The position numbers and the translations under genes were made by a program. A stretch of DNA of 64,000 nucleotides from Pseudomonas sp. RIT-PI-q (GTDB taxonomy: Bacteria; Pseudomonadota; Gammaproteobacteria; Pseudomonadales; Pseudomonadaceae). The stretch spans positions 186,001 to 250,000 of the forward strand of contig NZ_LHPC01000025.1 in the NCBI RefSeq assembly GCF_001297125.1, written 5' to 3'. This document shows positions 8,623 to 17,914 of this stretch, piece after piece. The notes below the pieces were generated by a model, which saw nothing but the letters and a program-made list of their open reading frames with translations, searched no databases and had not been told where the DNA came from. Every line of letters starts with the position of its first letter. The first letter of the stretch is position 1.

Positions 8623-11600
8623 TCAGGAGAAAAACAGCGCAGTGGCCTGTGCACGGCTGATACCGCTACGGTGGATCTCGATCAACTCCTGATTGCTACC
8701 GCTTTCGCGCCAGTCAAAAGCACCGCCAAGCCTGCGTTGATGGACGGTTTTCAGATGCGCAGCCGTGAATGACTCCCGCGGATCGTTAGCGTTGTCATAG
8801 TGAAAATGCGCATACCACAGGACCTTTCTGGAGGGCTTGTCGAGAATTTCATACTCCGTCAAATAGTCCTTGCGCGGGCCTTTGAGCCGGCGGCGTTCGG
8901 TGGCTCTTCCAATCGTCACCTCACCTTTGCCGACCAGCCACTCTACCCGCGCTGCTGTCGGGGCCTGCTGTTTGGTCATGTCGATTCGGGTCGCGCGGCC
9001 CTTGGCATAAAGCGCAGTCGCTTCATTGTCGAGTTGCTGGCGCAGGGTTGTAGCCGATGCGCTCTTGCTCTCCGTGTGGTTACCGACGGTCAGGGCCTGA
9101 TCGATCCTGGCCATGGCCTCACGCAGGCGATTGGCGTGCAGGTAGTAGATCTCCTCGATTTCCGTGGGATTACGTTGCGCCCGACGGATGTGTGCCTGAG
9201 TGCGCTGATTGAACGCCGGCAACTCATCGAGCAGCGCCTGGCCGGCAGTGAGGCTTTTCGGCAGATCGGGTTTTGCCTTGGGCGGGGCGGGCGGTTTTGC
9301 CGGGACCCTTTCAAGCCAGACCCCCGGCGATTTTTCGTGAAAGGTCGCGATCACCTTGCCCGTCAGCGGCGCCACCACGTCGACCAGATCGCCTTCCTGC
9401 CCGCCATCACTGCGGCGTGGCTGACCGACAAGCGTGCCCTTGTAACGGGTCTTGATGATTTTCCTGGCGGGCGTAGCCGGCGCTTTTGGGGGGCCGGCGA
9501 CCGGCTCTACGAGGCGTTGGTCGCGCAGCAGAGTCGACAGCTGTTGCACAGCGACCTGGTGGAATTCGGCCACGCGCTGGCGCACCTGCTCAAGACGTTC
9601 GCTGTTCAGGTACTGCGCAAACTCCGCGACAAGATCGAGGAATCGCTGGTCGATCACGTCGAACTGTTCCACCAGATTGTTCAGCGCCTCGACGCGTTCA
9701 CCCAGCTGATTCAGGCTTTCATCCGCGCTCAGGTCCAACGCGCTCTGAATGTTCAGCGAGGCATCCTCGATCAGGCTTTCCAGCGCCTCCCGCGCCTGTT
9801 CACGGAACTCTCCAGGCTCAGCCTTCAGACACAGTTCCTGGCCCAGGGTGATTTGCAGCAGCTTCAAATCCTGCAGCGAGAACGGTGGAAGTTTGGCCTG
9901 GTATTGACGGCTGACCTCGGCGGCTTCCCGACCCAGCAGGCTGAGCTCCGCAAAGCGGGTTTGCGCGAACTCGATTTTGTCGATGATGCCCTGGGTCAAA
10001 TCGGTCATTTTTTCAAAAGCCCCGGCGTGGTCAGTGGCAACCTCGTTGTCCATCTTGTCGAGCAACTCCAGGGTGATCCGCAGACTCTCGCGAAATTCCG
10101 GGTAACGCTCGTCCACCCAGGACTGCATCAAGAACAGCTGCAAGGAAATCCGGTCGAGCATCGCGATGCGATAATTGGGCACCGCTTCGAGGAGGTTCAG
10201 CGCCTTCAGGTCTTCGAGGTGGCCGCTGTACTCCTGCACCTGTAGTTCGAGGGTGTCGAGAAATTGCTGGCGTGCGCTGGCAGCCGTCTCCGACGTGGCT
10301 TCCAACATGGCGCGCCGCACGTTGACCAGTTGCAGGCGCTTGCCTTGCAGTCCGGCATCGAACGTCGCGATGTCTTGCTTCTTTTGGCGCAACAGCGCTT
10401 CGTTCTGCTGTTGCAATTGCTTGCGCCGACTTTTCAGGCCGCCACCGCGCAGACGCAAGCGCAGATCGACAAACCATTCGCCACGGGCACCATTGATCAG
10501 CAATGGCCCGTATCGCGGCGGTTGTTGGCGTGAGTCGATGATCTGCACGTCGTCATTGTCGTTGAGCTCAACCTCGAACCAGCGCGTGCCAACCCGGGCA
10601 TACCATTTATTCCCGACACCACTCAGGTGTTGGTGCGGACCCTCGGCGTGCGACAGGACGAGTCCTGCAGGTTCGCTGACTTTCAGGCTGTCGAGCACGT
10701 CGCCCAGCCCCGGTCGCGATCGCTCCAGTACGCCGAAGTCGTGCAACGACAGTTGATGGCTGCGCGGCAGTTCATGTTCGGCGATGTCCGGTAAACGGGT
10801 TGCGCCGATACTGGCTGGCTCGGTGATTTGCGTGGTCGATAGCGGCTTCTCGGTGGCAATGGCGGGCAACGTCCTTTGCGGTTTTATACGCACCGCCGCT
10901 CGGTGGGCGAGCACCATGGCGAGCGTCAACAAGATGTCTGTCAGTGGCGTCCAGGGTTGTTGCTGTTGCTCCTCGGCGTCTGCCACTTCTTGCAGGTCAT
11001 CCATGATCTGCCAGATCCACGCCGCCGTACCCACGCTGCGTCCCAGAAACGGCAGTGCCACGTTGAACAGCGCCCAACCGCCGCGTTTGAGGGACGCCCA
11101 ACGTGCCTCGGCGTTGGACACCGATTGGCGATTCGCCTGGGTGATCAATGCCTCGGCATTGGCGTTGAACAAGGTGGGCAGCAGGTCATTTTCAATCGCG
11201 CGGCTGCCCAGTGATACCAGGCCGGTCGAGTCCGGAGACAGTGAGGGGTCGACCAGCAATTGCGGCACGGTCCATACCGAAGGCAGTGCACCGGGAAACA
11301 CGTATTGCGAGTAGTTGAAGCGCACACCGTCCGGCAACCAGGCGAGTATCGACTGGCGCAATGTCCTTGAGTGTTTGATGGCGTACAACAGGTTGGCTGG
11401 CGAAGGGTATTGCAGCAATGGCGGATCGAGCAGTGGCCTATAGAGCAGGCACGGACCCGCGTCCGCAGTGCGTGGGCCGATCACGAACATGTTGACCACT
11501 TCGTCGGCAACACCGGTGGTGTGATTGCCGGTGATGAACGCGAGCGGGCGAATCACGATGTCCTGCTCATCGACCTGTCGGGCCACGGGCTCAGCTGCCA

Positions 11601-13194
11601 GCGCCGCCACCACATAACGATAGCCCTGCTCATCGATACCGGCCTCGCCACGGATCTTCTGTTGCAAAGCCAGCAACGGCAATTCGATGGGCAGTTGGCG
11701 GCAGTAGAGCTGTTGCAGGCGTGAGGCTTGTTGACGGTCGTCGACCAGCCGGTTTTGCAGCAGCGCCGGATAGGTTTCACCGATATTGACTGCGGTCACC
11801 AGGTTCTCCAGGTACGCCGGGGTCATCCATTGCGGCACCGCCGTGTTATCCCGATACCGAACCGACTTATTCCCCAGTGGCAGCGCCACCAGGTTTTGCA
11901 ACGCCAGTTCGACCAGGGAAAGGGTCTGGGTGGCTTCATGCTCGGGCGGCACGAACGTGCCCCAGACCACCACGCTGGCGACAGTGATTTCAACCTCTTG
12001 CAGGTTGAAGCCATGTGCCGGCGCCTGGCTGATTTTCTTTTGCAGCTCCTCCAGCGTGAATGCCTTGATGCCGGGAATTTCGCCTTGAAAGGTTTTTCCG
12101 GCGTTTTGCTGCTGCACCGCGACCAGGTCCAGTAAATGACGGCTGTAACGGCTCTGGTCGGCGGGCGCGGCGTTTTCCAGCCACTGCGGCAACGAATGTT
12201 CCATGTGCGTGTATTGGGCTGTTGGGCTCCCGGCCAGTGGCTGCTGCCTGTTGGTCGCAGCGAGTCGCGAAAGGAAAATCGAGTCGTCCGGGCGCTGAAA
12301 GTAATCGATGGCGCCTATCGCCTGAGCTTCCAGCGCAATCAGCGTGCACGCCTGATGATCGAAGAAGTTGCCCTCGGGTTCGAACAGGCGCCAGCGCACG
12401 TTGATCGCCGTTATCGCGCCTTCCACTGACCAGCGCAGCGACCGGCCGAGCTCATCGAATGAATCAAAATGCTGATAACCGTCGGTGATCGAGTGCGTGA
12501 GAATCAGCGTGCGCTGACCGAGTGTGCCAATCAATACCGCCGTGTCGAGGATGTTCAGGTGTTTACGAGCGGCGCCGTCACCGATGTCGAGGTCGATCAG
12601 GCAGGCGCGCGTCTTGTAGGGGTCGGAGAGCAATCGCTGCGCCTTGTCCGGAGCATTGAACACGGCGTGCGCCATGGCCCGCTGGTCTGCGTCCCAGCCG
12701 TTGTGGTCGCTGACGTTCCAGAGCTGCTGCAAGGTTTGCGAGAGTTGGTGCCAACGCGGTTGTGAGGCGTTGGTGGAATCGTTCCAGTAGTCGATCTGCT
12801 GTTCCTGGTAAGCGGTGAACAGCAACGGGGCGAGCTGGTTGAGGCGGGCACCGATCGCCTCGATCTCTACCGGGAGCTGGGTTGGCGGTTCGACGCCGGG
12901 TTGTTCGGTGAGGAAGTGTTCGCCATCGATGTAGGCCACCGTGGCGCCGGACAACGCGAGACGAACCAGCACATCGGTGAGGGGTTCGAACTCGCAGGGA
13001 CCGGCCTCGATGTTTTTGTCGTTGATCACCCAGGTCGGTGTCGCGATCACGGTCAGGGACGGGTTGATGTCCAGTCGTGGGTACAGCGATGCGAGGACGG
13101 GGCGCAAGGCATTGGAGGCAACTTCGGTGAGCGACGGGCCGGTGATCAGTTGAGTGAGTACATCAACTGAGCTGGGCGTGGAGGTTTCGGGCAT
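8623..13194 (-). CDS. Giant DUF6543/'dermonecrotic toxin domain'-type protein, copy B
   Basis: The protein has about 1,523 aa and parallels copy A along its whole length. Shared blocks include YIDGEHFLTEQ (about 100), DYWNDST, NGWDA, the RACLIDLD segment, IRPLAF, FVIGPR, GPCLLYRPLLDPP, SILAWLPD, WYARVGTRWFEV and LRLRGGG. A long Gln/Glu/Leu-rich coiled coil (about 930-1260) and a Pro/Ala/Lys linker follow, then the tail RKDYLTEYEILDK, WYAHFHYD and FTAAHLKT. The ATG at 13194 is preferred to that at 13200, because AAGGA sits seven bases before it and too close to the other. The two copies are the same size and orientation, separated by about 300 bp with a REP pair, consistent with an old tandem duplication that has diverged. 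A toxin or effector role is family-based inference only. Confidence 0.8.
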   Translation of the reverse strand: MPETSTPSSVDVLTQLITGPSLTEVASNALRPVLASLYPRLDINPSLTVIATPTWVINDKNIEAGPCEFEPLTDVLVRLALSGATVAYIDGEHFLTEQPGVEPPTQLPVEIEAIGARLNQLAPLLFTAYQEQQIDYWNDSTNASQPRWHQLSQTLQQLWNVSDHNGWDADQRAMAHAVFNAPDKAQRLLSDPYKTRACLIDLDIGDGAARKHLNILDTAVLIGTLGQRTLILTHSITDGYQHFDSFDELGRSLRWSVEGAITAINVRWRLFEPEGNFFDHQACTLIALEAQAIGAIDYFQRPDDSIFLSRLAATNRQQPLAGSPTAQYTHMEHSLPQWLENAAPADQSRYSRHLLDLVAVQQQNAGKTFQGEIPGIKAFTLEELQKKISQAPAHGFNLQEVEITVASVVVWGTFVPPEHEATQTLSLVELALQNLVALPLGNKSVRYRDNTAVPQWMTPAYLENLVTAVNIGETYPALLQNRLVDDRQQASRLQQLYCRQLPIELPLLALQQKIRGEAGIDEQGYRYVVAALAAEPVARQVDEQDIVIRPLAFITGNHTTGVADEVVNMFVIGPRTADAGPCLLYRPLLDPPLLQYPSPANLLYAIKHSRTLRQSILAWLPDGVRFNYSQYVFPGALPSVWTVPQLLVDPSLSPDSTGLVSLGSRAIENDLLPTLFNANAEALITQANRQSVSNAEARWASLKRGGWALFNVALPFLGRSVGTAAWIWQIMDDLQEVADAEEQQQQPWTPLTDILLTLAMVLAHRAAVRIKPQRTLPAIATEKPLSTTQITEPASIGATRLPDIAEHELPRSHQLSLHDFGVLERSRPGLGDVLDSLKVSEPAGLVLSHAEGPHQHLSGVGNKWYARVGTRWFEVELNDNDDVQIIDSRQQPPRYGPLLINGARGEWFVDLRLRLRGGGLKSRRKQLQQQNEALLRQKKQDIATFDAGLQGKRLQLVNVRRAMLEATSETAASARQQFLDTLELQVQEYSGHLEDLKALNLLEAVPNYRIAMLDRISLQLFLMQSWVDERYPEFRESLRITLELLDKMDNEVATDHAGAFEKMTDLTQGIIDKIEFAQTRFAELSLLGREAAEVSRQYQAKLPPFSLQDLKLLQITLGQELCLKAEPGEFREQAREALESLIEDASLNIQSALDLSADESLNQLGERVEALNNLVEQFDVIDQRFLDLVAEFAQYLNSERLEQVRQRVAEFHQVAVQQLSTLLRDQRLVEPVAGPPKAPATPARKIIKTRYKGTLVGQPRRSDGGQEGDLVDVVAPLTGKVIATFHEKSPGVWLERVPAKPPAPPKAKPDLPKSLTAGQALLDELPAFNQRTQAHIRRAQRNPTEIEEIYYLHANRLREAMARIDQALTVGNHTESKSASATTLRQQLDNEATALYAKGRATRIDMTKQQAPTAARVEWLVGKGEVTIGRATERRRLKGPRKDYLTEYEILDKPSRKVLWYAHFHYDNANDPRESFTAAHLKTVHQRRLGGAFDWRESGSNQELIEIHRSGISRAQATALFFS

Positions 13195-13280
13195 GGCCAT
13201 ATCCTTGGCTGACGTTTGAGAGAATCAGTGCAAGGTAGTGCTCAGGCCGTGGCGATTGGCGGTAGATAAATAGTGCAGGC

Positions 13281-13308
13281 AAAAAAAGACCCGCGAGTGC
13301 GCGGGTCT
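13281..13308 (-). terminator. Rho-independent terminator of the aphA/polyamine-binding gene pair
   Basis: On the minus strand AGACCCGCG pairs with CGCGGGTCT around a four-base loop and is followed by seven T residues. It lies 20 bp past the stop of the polyamine-binding protein gene. Confidence 0.9.
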
Positions 13309-13326
13309 TCGGTTTCAGTCGTTGTT

Positions 13327-14427
13327 TCAGGTTCCGGATTTGATTTTGGTCCAGGCCCGGGTCCGCGCCCGTTCGGCATCACGCGGCAACGGTTGCAGCG
13401 TATAAAGCGTGGCCATGGCCGTGTCGGTCGGGTACAGGTTCGGGTTGTTGCGGATCGCCGGGTCGACCATTTCCGTGGCGTCCTTGTTCGGGTTCGGGTA
13501 GCCGACGAAATCGCTGACCGGCGCGATCACCTGTGGCTGCAGCAAGTAGTTGATGAAGGTGTAGGCGTCTTCCGGGTTTTTTGCGCCTTTGGGGATCGAG
13601 AGCATGTCGAACCAGATCGGTGCGCCTTCTTTCGGCAGGCGCATGTCGACGATCACGCCGTTCTTGGCTTCCTTGGCGCGGTTGGCGGCCTGGGAGAAGC
13701 TGCCGGAATAACCGACCGCGACGCAGATGTCACCGTTGGCAATGTCAGCCATGTACTTGGAGGAATGGAAGTAGGTGACGTACGGACGAATCTTCATCAA
13801 CAGCGCTTCGGCCTTGTCGTAGTCCGCAGGCTTTTTGCTGTTGGGGTCGAGGCCGAGGTGTTGCAGGGCCAGCGGCAGAATCTCCGACGGCGAGTCGAGC
13901 AGCGCCACGCCGCACTGCTTGAGCTTGCTGATGTTCTCTTCCTTGAAGATCAGGTCCCAGCTATCGACTGGCGCATCGGCGCCCAGTGCGGCTTTGACCT
14001 TGTCCGGGTTGAAGCCGATCAGGATGGTGCCGTACATGTACGGCACGGCGAATTTGTTGCCGGGGTCGTTGGCTTCGATCAGCTTCATCAGCTTCGGATC
14101 GAGGTGGTTCCAGTTCGGCAGTTTGCTGCGGTCCAACGGCTGGAACACGCCGGCCTCGATCTGTTTGGCCAGGAACACGTTGGACGGCACCACCACGTCG
14201 TAACCGGAGTTGCCGGTCAGCAGCTTCGCTTCCAGTGCTTCGTTGGTGTCGAAAATGTCGTAGACCAGTTTGGTCTGGGTGTTCTGGGTCTTGAAGTCTT
14301 CCAGGGCTTTGGGGGTGATGTAGTCGAACCAGTTGTAGACGCGCAACGTTCGCTCTTCAGCGTGAGCGGCACCACTGAGCACCGTGGCGCACAGTGCTGG
14401 AGCGATAAAACGCTTGAGTCTGTTCAT
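13327..14427 (-). CDS. Periplasmic polyamine-binding protein (PotF/SpuD-like)
   Basis: This is a 366-aa solute-binding protein of the spermidine/putrescine ABC family. Residues 1-23 form a signal peptide ending SGAAHA, and the mature protein starts with LRVYNWFDYI, the family hallmark. PYMYGTILIGFN and the late WFDMLSIPKGAKN block also fit PotF/SpuD. It follows the acetylpolyamine amidohydrolase gene by 12 bp in one leftward operon and ends at a strong terminator. No permease or ATPase genes are adjacent, so it would have to share a transporter encoded elsewhere. Together the pair suggests uptake and deacetylation of acetylated polyamines; which polyamine is bound is not visible. Confidence 0.92.
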   Translation of the reverse strand: MNRLKRFIAPALCATVLSGAAHAEERTLRVYNWFDYITPKALEDFKTQNTQTKLVYDIFDTNEALEAKLLTGNSGYDVVVPSNVFLAKQIEAGVFQPLDRSKLPNWNHLDPKLMKLIEANDPGNKFAVPYMYGTILIGFNPDKVKAALGADAPVDSWDLIFKEENISKLKQCGVALLDSPSEILPLALQHLGLDPNSKKPADYDKAEALLMKIRPYVTYFHSSKYMADIANGDICVAVGYSGSFSQAANRAKEAKNGVIVDMRLPKEGAPIWFDMLSIPKGAKNPEDAYTFINYLLQPQVIAPVSDFVGYPNPNKDATEMVDPAIRNNPNLYPTDTAMATLYTLQPLPRDAERARTRAWTKIKSGT

Positions 14428-14439
14428 TGTTCTAATTCC

Positions 14440-15471
14440 TCATTGGGCGCTTTCAAAACCTTCGAGAACGTTCACGGCATTGATGCCGATTTCTTCTACC
14501 GCGTAGCCGCCTTCCATCACGAACAGCGTCGGTTTGTCGAGGCCCGCGATGCGTGCGCCCATGGCCAGGTAATCCGGGCTGTCGAGCTTGAACTGGGAGA
14601 TCGGATCGTCCTTGAACGTGTCGACGCCCAAGGACACGACGACGATGTCTGCGCCGTAGTTTTCGATCTCTTTGCAGGCCTGTTCCAGCGCGGCGCTCCA
14701 GCTGTCCCAGCCGCTGCCGGCGGGCAGAGGGTAGTTGAAGTTGAAGCCTTCGCCCGCGCCTTCGCCGAGCTCATCTTCGTAGCCGAGGAAGAACGGGAAC
14801 TCGGCTTCCGGGTGGCCGTGGATCGAGGTGAACAGCACGTCGCTGCGCTCGTAGAAAATCGATTGGGTGCCGTTGCCGTGGTGGTAATCGACGTCGAGGA
14901 TCGCGACCTTTTTGTGGCCCTGATCGAGGAACGCCTGAGCGGCGATGGCCGCGTTGTTGAGGTAGCAATAACCGCCCATCAAATCGCTGGCGGCATGGTG
15001 TCCCGGTGGTCGGCACAAGGCGAAGGCACTGCGCGCGCCGCGCTGGATCACCGCTTGTGCGGTCAACGCCACTTGCGCCGCGCTGTACGCCGCTTGCCAC
15101 GTGCCGGCGGTGATTGGTGCGCCGCCGTCGAAGCTGTAATAGCCGAGCTGGCCGTGCAGGCTGGTGGGCATGATTCGGCGCAGGGTGCGGGCGGGCCAGG
15201 TGTAGGGCAGCAAGTCGCCGTCGGTGTTGAATTCGGTCCAGCGCGCCCAGGCGCCTTTGAAGAAATCGAGGTAGTCGCGGCTATGGATACGCGCGATCGG
15301 ATCAAGGCCGAAATCCTGTGGCGCTTCGACCGGACCGAGGTCGCGGTACTGCACGCGTTGCAGAACATGGTCGGCACGCGAAGGCATTTCGAAGCAGGGC
15401 ATCAGTTGCCCGTCCATCAATTCACAACGGCCGTGGTGCAGGTGATGATCGTCCGAGTAGATCGTCAGCAT
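14440..15471 (-). CDS. aphA: Acetylpolyamine amidohydrolase (histone-deacetylase family)
   Basis: This 343-aa zinc enzyme removes acetyl groups from acetylated polyamines such as acetylputrescine or acetylcadaverine. Active-site features are RPPGHHA (His158, His159) and DVDYHHGNGTQ (Asp195, His197), with Asp284 in LGVDTFKDDP. The same residue numbers are the zinc ligands in the Mycoplana ramosa enzyme, so the family branch is secure. The start at 15471 has GGAG nine bases upstream; the frame remains open further back without a ribosome site. It is followed 12 bp later by a polyamine-binding protein gene, and the AraC-type gene upstream is a possible regulator, although a REP pair separates them. 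Confidence 0.93.
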   Translation of the reverse strand: MLTIYSDDHHLHHGRCELMDGQLMPCFEMPSRADHVLQRVQYRDLGPVEAPQDFGLDPIARIHSRDYLDFFKGAWARWTEFNTDGDLLPYTWPARTLRRIMPTSLHGQLGYYSFDGGAPITAGTWQAAYSAAQVALTAQAVIQRGARSAFALCRPPGHHAASDLMGGYCYLNNAAIAAQAFLDQGHKKVAILDVDYHHGNGTQSIFYERSDVLFTSIHGHPEAEFPFFLGYEDELGEGAGEGFNFNYPLPAGSGWDSWSAALEQACKEIENYGADIVVVSLGVDTFKDDPISQFKLDSPDYLAMGARIAGLDKPTLFVMEGGYAVEEIGINAVNVLEGFESAQ

Positions 15472-15639
15472 TTCTTGTTCTCCGCAGGCTGATTCGGTTG
15501 AACACAGTCTTGCGGCGGACGGGGTTTGGGAGAACGGCAGGAAAGGCCAAAAGGGGATAGATATGGCCAAAATAGTTGACCGAAATTCGCCCCTTATTGG
15601 CGCAGGTATGCCCTCTGGCGGGGCGTGGAATGCCGACCT

Positions 15640-15732
15640 TGTGGGAGCGGGCTTGCCCGCGAAAGCGGCGTTCCGGCCAATGGAGATGTGCCGAATGTAC
15701 TGGCGCCTTCGCGGGCAAGCCCGCTCCCACAG
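15640..15732. repeat. REP inverted pair (REPIN)
   Basis: GTGGGAGCGGGCTTGCCCGC at 15641 is paired with its inverted copy ending at 15732, about 40 bp apart. The pair lies between aphA and the end of the AraC-type gene. Confidence 0.9.
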
Positions 15733-15738
15733 GGATTG

Positions 15739-16734
15739 TCAGTGGGGGCGGAACTGGCTGGGTGCCACGCCACTCCAGCGCACAAACGCATGGCGGAAAC
15801 TCGCGGTCTCGCTAAACCCCAACGCTTCGGCAATCTGGTGGATCGGCAGTTGATCCTCGCACAGCAGGTGTTTGGCCTGCTCGAAGCGCAACTCATCGAG
15901 CAATTCCTGATAGCTGCAGCCAAGGTCCTTGAGGTGTCGGCGTAACGTCCGCGCCGAACAGTTCATCTGCTCGGCCAAGCCTTCCAGGCCAGGCGCCGCG
16001 TTCAGCTGCGCGCTGAGCAGGTGGCGAATCCGCCCCAGCCACGCCTGGCGCCCGGTGAATTCCGTGTTTTGCTTGCGGCAGCGTTCGGCCATGGCTTGAT
16101 GGGTGATGACATCGGCCAATGGCAACGGTTGATCAAGCCAGCGCTTGTCGAACGCAAACGCGTTGTCCCGCGCGTCGAAGTGCAGCGGGCCATTGAAGTG
16201 TTCGGCGTAAGTCGCTTCATAATCGGGGGCGGCATGTTCGAAGCGTGCGGCCAGCAACGGTAGCGGATGGCCGAGGAGGTCGTCGCAGATGACTTTCAGC
16301 GACACCAGGCAGAACTCGGCGTTGAATACCGCCAGCGCCGGGTTCTCCCGGTAATCGGCGGCGACGAACCAGATGCGCTCGTCATCTTCTTCCAGGCTCA
16401 GCTCAAAAAGTGTTCCCAGCAGCGCCGGATAACGAATCGCCAGGCGTAACGCGTCACCGAAGGTGGCACTGGTGAGCAGCGCATACCCGAGCATGCCGTA
16501 GGACGAAACGTGCATCCGCCGGCCTAGTTCCAGGCCGATATCGCGCTTGAGGGCGACGGCGTTGGCGCAGACCTGCATTTCCTGATTGGTGGTGATGCGT
16601 GTGTCCGCCCGGCTCAGATCCGCCGCGCTGATGCCGCTGCCAGCCAATAACTCTTCACTTGAAAGCCCTTCGGCCTTGAAGACATTGAGCACCAGCGAAA
16701 CTGCATTCAGCGTGGTGAGATGGGAGTGGAGCAT
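15739..16734 (-). CDS. AraC-family transcriptional regulator (Arabinose_bd plus HTH_18)
   Basis: This is a 331-aa regulator. Residues 1-200 match the Arabinose_bd-type sensor domain of the OruR/ArgR-like group (ALKRDIGLELGRRMHVSSYG, SATFGDALRLAIRY). The last hundred residues are a double helix-turn-helix, with MNCSARTLRRHLKDLGCSYQ and IHQIAEALGFSETASFRHAF followed by GVAPSQFR. The ATG has GGAA about seven bases upstream. Its target is unknown. It sits alone between REP pairs, next to genes of polyamine and asparagine use, so amino-acid or amine catabolism is a fair guess, since relatives of this sensor type regulate ornithine or arginine use. Confidence 0.9.
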   Translation of the reverse strand: MLHSHLTTLNAVSLVLNVFKAEGLSSEELLAGSGISAADLSRADTRITTNQEMQVCANAVALKRDIGLELGRRMHVSSYGMLGYALLTSATFGDALRLAIRYPALLGTLFELSLEEDDERIWFVAADYRENPALAVFNAEFCLVSLKVICDDLLGHPLPLLAARFEHAAPDYEATYAEHFNGPLHFDARDNAFAFDKRWLDQPLPLADVITHQAMAERCRKQNTEFTGRQAWLGRIRHLLSAQLNAAPGLEGLAEQMNCSARTLRRHLKDLGCSYQELLDELRFEQAKHLLCEDQLPIHQIAEALGFSETASFRHAFVRWSGVAPSQFRPH

Positions 16735-16795
16735 GGGGAGTTTCCAGCCATGGGATGCTGGAACAGCAGCAAGTTACATGCCGCGTGGAGATCTT

Positions 16796-16871
16796 CTGTA
16801 GGAGCGAGGCTTGCCCGCGAAGGCGTCCTTGCTAACGCTAAAAGCTTCGCGGGCAAGCCTCGCTCCTACAG
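16796..16871. repeat. REP inverted pair (REPIN)
   Basis: CTGTAGGAGCGAGGCTTGCC at 16796 and its inverted copy ending at 16871 form a REP pair of the 'GAGGCTTGCCCGCGAA' subtype. It lies between the AraC-type gene and the stop of the asparaginase gene. Confidence 0.9.
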
Positions 16872-16884
16872 GGTCGGTGTGGTG

Positions 16885-17889
16885 TCAGCTGAGTTCGCCG
16901 CAGAGGTTGAGTTCTACCAGGCGCCGCACTTCAGCGGTTTCGAGCCCGGCGCCCAGCAGCGCGTGCAGCTTGCCGAACGCTGCCTCACGCGTCATGCCGC
17001 CACCGGACAACACGCCGACGCCACGCAAACGGCTGCCAGCCTCATACACATCCAGCTCAACGCCACCTTCATGGCATTGCGTAACCGCGACCACCACCAC
17101 ACCGTTGTCCCGCGCACGGCCAAGGCTGGCGAGGAATTCAGGGTTGTCGCTCGGCCCGGTGCCGCTGCCGTAGCACTCGAGCACCAAACCTTGAATGCCG
17201 CTGTCGAGCAGGCCATCCAGAATCCTGGCGTCGATGCCTGGGAACAGCGGAAGCACCGCGACCTTCGCCAGTTGCTTGCCCTGGTTGTAATTCAACTGCG
17301 CCGGCAACGAAGCCGCTTTCACGCCGCCACCCTGACGCTCCAGTCGCTTGAACGGATGGCGCCCAAAACTGCGCACTTTCGCGCATCGGGTCGGGTCCAG
17401 CCGTTCGCCGTGGAAGTACAAGTGCACGCCCGGTGCCAGGCCTTGGCCCAGCGCAACCAGCGCGCCGCTGAGGTTTTCCCAGGCATCGCTGTCGGTCACG
17501 CCGGCCGGCAGCATGGAGCCTGTGAACACCACGCGGGCATGCAGGCCGAGCAGTTGAAAGCTCATGGCCGCCGCGCTGTAGGCCAGGGTGTCGGTGCCGT
17601 GCAGGATCAGCACGCTGTCGCAGCCTTGGACATCTACCGCGTCGACCACGGCTTCGCGCAGTTGCTGCCAATAAGTCGGGGTCATGTTGGCGCTGTCGAT
17701 CAGCGGCGACATCTCGCGAAAGCGCCACTGCGGGACCACGAGGTCAGGTTGGCTGTGCAGATACTCGCGCATCCGCAATTCGAAGCCGGACGCCGGGGCC
17801 AGGCCATGGGCGCTGGCTTGCATGCCGATGGTGCCACCGGTGTAGAGCACCATGACGTGCTGGGCGGCAGGAAAGGAATTGGGAACCAT
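16885..17889 (-). CDS. L-asparaginase (type I/II asparaginase fold)
   Basis: The 334-aa enzyme hydrolyses asparagine to aspartate and ammonia. The first active-site motif VLYTGGTIG lies at about residues 13-21 (nucleophilic Thr), and the second, ILHGTDTLAYSA (Thr-Asp pair), at about 85-96. ATG at 17889 is chosen because GGAG lies nine bases upstream and the motif spacing is then normal; an upstream extension to 17955 is open but unlike the family. There is no signal peptide, so a cytoplasmic type I-like form is likely. With the aspartase aspA about 2 kb away, the region could take asparagine through aspartate to fumarate, although the two are in separate transcription units. Confidence 0.9.
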   Translation of the reverse strand: MVPNSFPAAQHVMVLYTGGTIGMQASAHGLAPASGFELRMREYLHSQPDLVVPQWRFREMSPLIDSANMTPTYWQQLREAVVDAVDVQGCDSVLILHGTDTLAYSAAAMSFQLLGLHARVVFTGSMLPAGVTDSDAWENLSGALVALGQGLAPGVHLYFHGERLDPTRCAKVRSFGRHPFKRLERQGGGVKAASLPAQLNYNQGKQLAKVAVLPLFPGIDARILDGLLDSGIQGLVLECYGSGTGPSDNPEFLASLGRARDNGVVVVAVTQCHEGGVELDVYEAGSRLRGVGVLSGGGMTREAAFGKLHALLGAGLETAEVRRLVELNLCGELS

Positions 17890-17914
17890 GGGGAAGTCTC
17901 CGCAAGAGATGACA

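Noticed and set aside
8800..10245. Plus-strand frame of 481 codons inside giant protein copy B
   Set aside because: It is antisense to the coiled-coil and linker part of a 1,523-aa protein with a clear paralogue. Composition is typical of a shadow frame.
13273..15492. Long open frame on the plus strand (739 codons) across the polyamine-binding and aphA genes
   Set aside because: It lies opposite two clear minus-strand genes with full family motifs. Its translation is His/Val/Arg/Gly-rich and repeats nothing known; such antisense frames are common in high-GC DNA.
15640..17910. Repeated palindromes as a CRISPR array or insertion sequences
   Set aside because: The repeats are paired REP palindromes spread between genes, with no regular spacer series and no cas or transposase gene.
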